From Streptomyces roseoverticillatus (lineage in GTDB: Bacteria > Actinomycetota > Actinomycetes > Streptomycetales > Streptomycetaceae), in assembly GCF_000719265.1 (NCBI RefSeq), contig NZ_JOFL01000010.1, positions 1-64,000 of the forward strand: 64,000 nt of DNA, written 5' to 3'. A program made the translations under genes and the position numbers. A model generated the notes under the pieces. That model was not told the DNA's origin. It did not search any database and was given only the letters and a program-made list of their open reading frames with translations. Numbering within the stretch: the first letter of the stretch is position 1; every line of letters begins with the position of its first letter. This document shows, piece after piece, positions 58,806 through 64,000 of this stretch.

Positions 58806-61217
58806 ATGAGACGCAGGACGAGATCGGTCCTCGCGGCGGCTTCGCTGCTCTTCGGCGGACTGGCCGCGGCACCCTTCGCCCACGCACAACCCGCCGCCGC
58901 ACCCGCGGCGCGCGACGGTGACGGCGCACCGGCCGTCTGGACCGCCAGGATCACCGCCGGCCAGGTGCCGCTGCTGCTCGCGGCCGGCGTCGACGGCCAG
59001 GAGCTCGCCGAGCGCCCGCAAGGGACCAAGGCGGCCTCCGTCGAGCTCTACCTCACCCCCGGCCAGGCCCGCGACCTGCGCGAGCGCGGCGTCGGCCTCA
59101 CCGAGAAGCGGATCCCCCAGCGCACGAAGGAGCGCCTGAAGGCCGCGGGCGACGGCGTCTTCCGCCCGTACAGCGGCAGAGGCGGCCTCCAGCAGGAGCT
59201 CCTGGACACCGCGAAGGCCCACCCCGGCCTCACCAAGGTCGTGAGCATCGGCAAGACCGTCCGCGGCCAGGACATCCTCGCCCTGAAGCTCAGCAAGGAC
59301 GCCCGCACCGAGCCCGACGGCCGCAAGCCCGCCGTGCTGTACATGTCCAACCAGCACGCCCGGGAGTGGATCACGCCCGAGATGACGCGGCGGCTGCTCC
59401 ACCACTACCTCGACGGCTACGGCAAGGACGCCCGCCTCACCGACGTCGTGGACCGCGCCGAACTCTGGTTCGTCCTCTCCGCCAACCCCGACGGCTACGA
59501 CTACACCTTCCAGAGCCCGGCCACCCGCCTGTGGCGCAAGAACCTGCGCGACAACAACGGCGACGGGAAGATCACCCCGGGCGACGGCGTCGACCTCAAC
59601 CGCAACTTCCCCTACAAGTGGGGCTACGACAACGAGGGTTCGTCCCCCCGCCCGGGCTCCGAGACCTACCGCGGCCCGGCCCCCGCCTCCGAGCCGGAGA
59701 CGCGGGCGCTCGACGCCTTCGAGAAGAAGCACCGCTTCGGCTACGCCGTCAACTACCACTCGGCGGCCGAACTGCTGCTCTACGGCGTCGGCTGGCAGGT
59801 CGCCACGCCCACCCCGGACGACGTCCTGTACAAGGCGCTCGCCGGCACCCCGGAGAAGTCCGCGATCCCGGGCTACCACCCCCAGGTCTCCTCCGAGCTC
59901 TACACGACCAACGGCGAGGCCGACGGCCACGCGGCGAACGTCAACGGAACGATGATGTTCACCCCCGAGATGTCGACCTGCCGCACCGCCTCCGAGGCCG
60001 ATCCCCACGACCGCTGGGACCCGGCCGACTGCCCGTCGTCCTTCAGCTTCCCCGACGACGAGAAGCTCATCCAGCAGGAGTTCGCGAAGAACATCCCGTT
60101 CGCGCTGTCCGTGGCCGAGACCGCCGTCAACCGCGAGGGCGCCGACCGGCCGCGCTCGTCCGTGGGCCTCACCGCCCCCGACTTCACCCCCGGCGCCTTC
60201 ACCACCTCCTACGCCCTCGGCGACGAGCAGGAGGTCTCCGTCACCGCCCGCAAGAGCCTGCGCGAACGCCGCCTCAACTACCGCATCGACGACGGGCGTA
60301 CGCACTCCGCGCCGCTGGAGGCCTGGAAGGGCGGCGACCGCTACGGCGGCAAGGACAGCATCCGGTTCGCCGAGTACCGCGCCTACGTCGAGGGCGCCGA
60401 GCCCGGCTCGAAGGTCCGGGTCTGGTACACCGGCCGGACGCAGGACGGGAGGCCCACCGCCAGTGAACCCTTCACCTACGCCGTGGCGCACCGCCCCGAG
60501 GCCGACACCCTGGTGATCGCCGACGAGGGCGGGACGGCCGCCGCCCGGCACACCGCCGTCTACACCGGCGCCCTGGCCGCGGCCGGCCGCGCCGCCGCCG
60601 TCTGGGACGTCGCCACGCAGGGCGCGCCGCACGCGCTCGGCGTGCTCGGCCACTTCAAGAGCGTCGTCTGGTACTCCGGCGACAACCGCCCCGGCGGCGC
60701 CACCCTGCTGGCCGTGCGGGACTTCGTGAACGAGGGCGGCAAGCTCATCGCCGCGGGCAAGCAGGCGGGCGGCTACGCCCTCGTCGGCGAGGCCGAGACC
60801 GACGACTTCAGCCAGTACTACCTGGGCACGGGCGGCCGCGCGTCGCAGCCCGCCCCCGCGCGCTTCACCGGGACCGGCGCCCTCGCCGGTACCGGCGTCC
60901 GCCTCGGCGACGCGCCCGGCGACCGGGTCGACGGCGCGGGCGCGTACACCCCCATCTCCGACGAACTGCCGCCCGCGGGCTTCCCGCAGTTCCGCAGCGC
61001 CGCCGCGGGGGAGTACACGAACGGCGCAACGGACAGCCGGTGCACCGGAACCGGCCTCACGCTCCGTAATGACGCTTGTGCGGCGGCGGACGCGCGCCGC
61101 GCGGCCGCCGTCTCGACCCCCGCCACGGTGCTCCTGGGCTTCGGTCTGCAGCACGTCCCGGACCCCGCCGAAAGGTCCGCGCTCATTAGTGCAGCCCTGC
61201 GCTCTGTCAAGGGGTGA
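58806..61217 (+). CDS. Secreted M14 zinc carboxypeptidase
   Basis: The protein has 803 residues from ATG 58806, with AAGGGGGGG upstream. A signal peptide (RRRTRSVLAAASLLFGGLAAAPFAHA) precedes a propeptide-like part and the catalytic domain: zinc ligands His184 and Glu187 in NQHAREW, His318 in NYHSAAELL, DLNRNFPYKWG, and catalytic Glu388 in FTPEMST. The C-terminal 350 residues form extra domains (immune-fold-like and a DJ-1/glutamine-amidotransferase-like segment, HFKSVVWYSGDNRPGG...FVNEGGKLIAAG). It should digest peptides outside the cell. Confidence 0.93.
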   Translation: MRRRTRSVLAAASLLFGGLAAAPFAHAQPAAAPAARDGDGAPAVWTARITAGQVPLLLAAGVDGQELAERPQGTKAASVELYLTPGQARDLRERGVGLTEKRIPQRTKERLKAAGDGVFRPYSGRGGLQQELLDTAKAHPGLTKVVSIGKTVRGQDILALKLSKDARTEPDGRKPAVLYMSNQHAREWITPEMTRRLLHHYLDGYGKDARLTDVVDRAELWFVLSANPDGYDYTFQSPATRLWRKNLRDNNGDGKITPGDGVDLNRNFPYKWGYDNEGSSPRPGSETYRGPAPASEPETRALDAFEKKHRFGYAVNYHSAAELLLYGVGWQVATPTPDDVLYKALAGTPEKSAIPGYHPQVSSELYTTNGEADGHAANVNGTMMFTPEMSTCRTASEADPHDRWDPADCPSSFSFPDDEKLIQQEFAKNIPFALSVAETAVNREGADRPRSSVGLTAPDFTPGAFTTSYALGDEQEVSVTARKSLRERRLNYRIDDGRTHSAPLEAWKGGDRYGGKDSIRFAEYRAYVEGAEPGSKVRVWYTGRTQDGRPTASEPFTYAVAHRPEADTLVIADEGGTAAARHTAVYTGALAAAGRAAAVWDVATQGAPHALGVLGHFKSVVWYSGDNRPGGATLLAVRDFVNEGGKLIAAGKQAGGYALVGEAETDDFSQYYLGTGGRASQPAPARFTGTGALAGTGVRLGDAPGDRVDGAGAYTPISDELPPAGFPQFRSAAAGEYTNGATDSRCTGTGLTLRNDACAAADARRAAAVSTPATVLLGFGLQHVPDPAERSALISAALRSVKG

Positions 61218-61239
61218 AGCCGCTCCAGAGGCCCAGTGA

Positions 61240-62352
<1,113 letters not shown>

Positions 62353-62365
62353 TCTCTCTGCCCGC

Positions 62366-62442
62366 TGATCGTACGATCACAGGCATCGGGATGTAGGGGA
62401 CGGGGCTCGTACGACGCGATGGAGCGTCGTACGAGCCCCGTC
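62366..62442 (+). terminator. Palindrome and 19-bp hairpin after gap
   Basis: TGATCGTACGATCA (62366-62379) is a perfect palindrome; 20 bp later a perfect 19-bp stem (62399-62417 with 62424-62442) closes a six-base loop. The hairpin probably terminates or attenuates gap transcripts before pgk. Confidence 0.75.
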
Positions 62443-62448
62443 TCATGA

Positions 62449-62510
62449 CTGTCCCCCAGCTACCGCTGGGAGGGGCCCCGCCCTACGGGGCGGAGCCCCC
62501 ACCTACGGAC
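62449..62510. repeat. Common Streptomyces intergenic palindrome block
   Basis: CCCAGCTACCGCTGGG and CCCCGCCCTACGGGGCGG are back-to-back small hairpins of a kind often repeated between Streptomyces genes (from memory; not searched here). They lie just before pgk. Confidence 0.6.
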
Positions 62511-62526
62511 GTACCGGAGTCACCGC

Positions 62527-63738
62527 ATGAAGACGATCGACGAACTCATCCAGGACGGTGTCGAGGGCAAGCGGATCTTCGTCCGCGCCGACCTCAACGT
62601 GCCGCTCGACGGCACCACCATCACCGACGACGGCCGCATCCGCGCCGTCGCCCCGACCATCGCCAAGCTCGCCGCCGCGGGCGCGAAGGTGATCGTCGCC
62701 TCCCACCTGGGCCGTCCCGAGGGCGCCCCGGACCCCCGCTTCTCCCTCGCCCCGGCCGCCGCGCGGCTCGGCGAGATCCTGGGCAAGCAGGTCTCGTTCG
62801 CCACCGACACGGTCGGCGACAGCGCGAAGGCCACCGTCGCCGCACTGGCGAACGGCGAGGTCACGCTGCTGGAGAACCTCCGCTTCAACGCGGGCGAGAC
62901 CAGCAAGGACGACGCGGAGCGCGGTGCCTTCGCCGACGCCCTCGCCTCCCTGGCCGACCTGTACGTGGGCGACGGCTTCGGCGCCGTGCACCGCAAGCAC
63001 GCCTCGGTCTTCGACCTCCCGGCGCGCCTGCCGCACGCCGCCGGCGACCTGATCGCCACCGAGGTCGGCGTCCTGAAGAAGCTCACCGAGGACGTCGCGC
63101 GCCCCTACGTGGTGGTGCTCGGCGGCGCCAAGGTCTCCGACAAGCTGGGCGTCATCGACAACCTGCTCAAGAAGGCCGACCGCATCCTCATCGGCGGCGG
63201 CATGTCGTACACCTTCCTGGCCGCCAAGGGCCACGAGGTCGGCATCTCGCTGCTGCAGGAGGACCAGAAGGACACCTGCCTCGCGTACCTGGCCGAGGCG
63301 GAGAAGCGGGGCGTCGAGTTCGTCCTGCCCGTCGACGTCCTGGTCTCGGCCGACTTCCCGGACCTGAAGACCAAGGCCCCGGCCAACCCCGACACCGTCT
63401 CCTCGGACGCCATCCCGGCGGACAAGGAGGGCCTCGACATCGGCCCGAAGACCCGTGAGCTCTACGCGGCGAAGCTCGCCGACGCGGGCACGGTCTTCTG
63501 GAACGGCCCGATGGGTGTCTTCGAGCACCCCGACTACGCGAACGGCACCAAGGCCGTCGCGCAGGCCCTGCTGAACTCGCCGGGCTTCACCGTCGTGGGC
63601 GGGGGCGACTCGGCCGCGGCCGTGCGCACCCTCGGCTTCGACGAGAATGCTTTCGGCCACATCTCGACCGGCGGCGGCGCCAGCCTCGAGTACCTCGAGG
63701 GCAAGACGCTCCCCGGCCTCGCCGCACTGGAGGACTGA
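62527..63738 (+). CDS. pgk: Phosphoglycerate kinase
   Basis: The protein has 403 residues, the usual length. It transfers phosphate from 1,3-bisphosphoglycerate to ADP. Motifs include RVFVRADLNVPL-like RIFVRADLNVPLDG at the start, SHLGRPEG, LLENLRFNAGE, VVVLGGAKVSDK, and FWNGPMGVFE with GGGDSAAA at the end. It is followed by tpiA after 6 bp. Confidence 0.97.
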   Translation: MKTIDELIQDGVEGKRIFVRADLNVPLDGTTITDDGRIRAVAPTIAKLAAAGAKVIVASHLGRPEGAPDPRFSLAPAAARLGEILGKQVSFATDTVGDSAKATVAALANGEVTLLENLRFNAGETSKDDAERGAFADALASLADLYVGDGFGAVHRKHASVFDLPARLPHAAGDLIATEVGVLKKLTEDVARPYVVVLGGAKVSDKLGVIDNLLKKADRILIGGGMSYTFLAAKGHEVGISLLQEDQKDTCLAYLAEAEKRGVEFVLPVDVLVSADFPDLKTKAPANPDTVSSDAIPADKEGLDIGPKTRELYAAKLADAGTVFWNGPMGVFEHPDYANGTKAVAQALLNSPGFTVVGGGDSAAAVRTLGFDENAFGHISTGGGASLEYLEGKTLPGLAALED

Positions 63739-63744
63739 ACCACT

Positions 63745-64000
63745 GTGAGTGCACGTACCCCGCTGATGGCGGGCAACTGGAAGATGAACCTCAACCACCT
63801 CGAGGCCATCGCCCACGTCCAGAAGCTCGCCTTCGCGCTCGCCGACAAGGACTACGAGGGCACCGAGGTCGCCGTCCTGCCGCCCTTCACCGACCTCCGC
63901 TCGGTGCAGACGCTGGTCGACGGCGACAAGCTGAAGATCAAGTACGGCGCCCAGGACGTCTCGGCGTTCGACTCCGGCGCGTACACCGGCGAGATCTCCG
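63745..64000 (+). CDS. tpiA: Triose-phosphate isomerase, 5' part
   Basis: The gene starts at GTG 63745 and runs off the window end; 85 codons are seen. [12 protein letters not shown] holds the catalytic Asn and Lys, and [20 protein letters not shown] matches the family. It is coupled closely to pgk (6 bp). It interconverts dihydroxyacetone phosphate and glyceraldehyde-3-phosphate. Confidence 0.95.
   Translation, partial: MSARTPLMAGNWKMNLNHLEAIAHVQKLAFALADKDYEGTEVAVLPPFTDLRSVQTLVDGDKLKIKYGAQDVSAFDSGAYTGEIS

Overview
The window is high-GC (about 70%) DNA from an actinomycete, almost certainly a Streptomyces chromosome. The gene order pyk, PdtaR-like regulator, liv operon, polA, rpsA, coaE, uvrB, uvrA, uvrC-rapZ-yvcK-whiA, gap-pgk-tpiA is the conserved chromosomal core of that genus. 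The sporulation regulator whiA, twin-arginine leaders, a mycothiol-type enzyme fold and GTG starts fit this. I see no prophage, insertion sequence or CRISPR array.

Layout. 1-5.1 kb: 3' end of a siderophore-type N-hydroxylase, a secreted 5'-nucleotidase, a SIMPL-domain protein and pyruvate kinase. 5.1-6.8 kb: a LAGLIDADG/HTH protein next to an unusual tRNA-Leu(CAA) gene, then an ANTAR response regulator. 6.8-12.6 kb: a complete branched-chain amino acid ABC importer (livF-G-M-H and binding protein) on the minus strand. 12.9-16.4 kb: lipoprotein, hotdog thioesterase, molybdopterin oxidoreductase. 16.5-25 kb: polA, a three-gene small-protein/DUF3068 cluster, a 525-bp non-coding stretch rich in repeats, the HrpB helicase and a methyltransferase. 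25-28.4 kb: rpsA, a PAC2 protein, coaE. 28.4-34 kb is the accessory part: small unknown proteins, two type VII-secretion-like substrates, and a TIR-STAND protein divergent from a paralogue of its own C-terminal domain. 34-40 kb: a DUF6343-like protein, a WGR/beta-propeller protein, ogt, a glycerophosphodiesterase, uvrB. 40-45 kb: TerD, a TerD/FtsK-like fusion, TerC, an MFS transporter. 45.4-51.7 kb: MBL hydrolase, maleylpyruvate-isomerase-fold protein, uvrA, Rieske protein, XRE-like regulator. 51.9-64 kb: secreted papain-like protease with a wall/membrane-anchored partner, uvrC-rapZ-yvcK-whiA, a secreted M14 carboxypeptidase, then gap-pgk-tpiA (tpiA cut by the window end).

Themes. Central glycolysis (pyk, gap, pgk, tpiA) brackets the window. 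DNA repair is well represented (polA, uvrA, uvrB, uvrC, ogt). Three repair genes (polA, uvrB, uvrC) carry a promoter matching or nearly matching the actinobacterial RecA-independent DNA-damage motif (TTGTCRGTG-N8-TAnnnT) placed so that the transcript should start at the start codon. The same motif, a perfect match, lies upstream of the uncharacterised WGR/beta-propeller gene, which links that gene to the damage response. The best candidate for an undescribed system is the TIR-STAND locus at 31.1-33.9 kb, where the TIR protein carries a C-terminal domain whose stand-alone paralogue is encoded divergently and ends at a run of ten G that shifts its reading frame.
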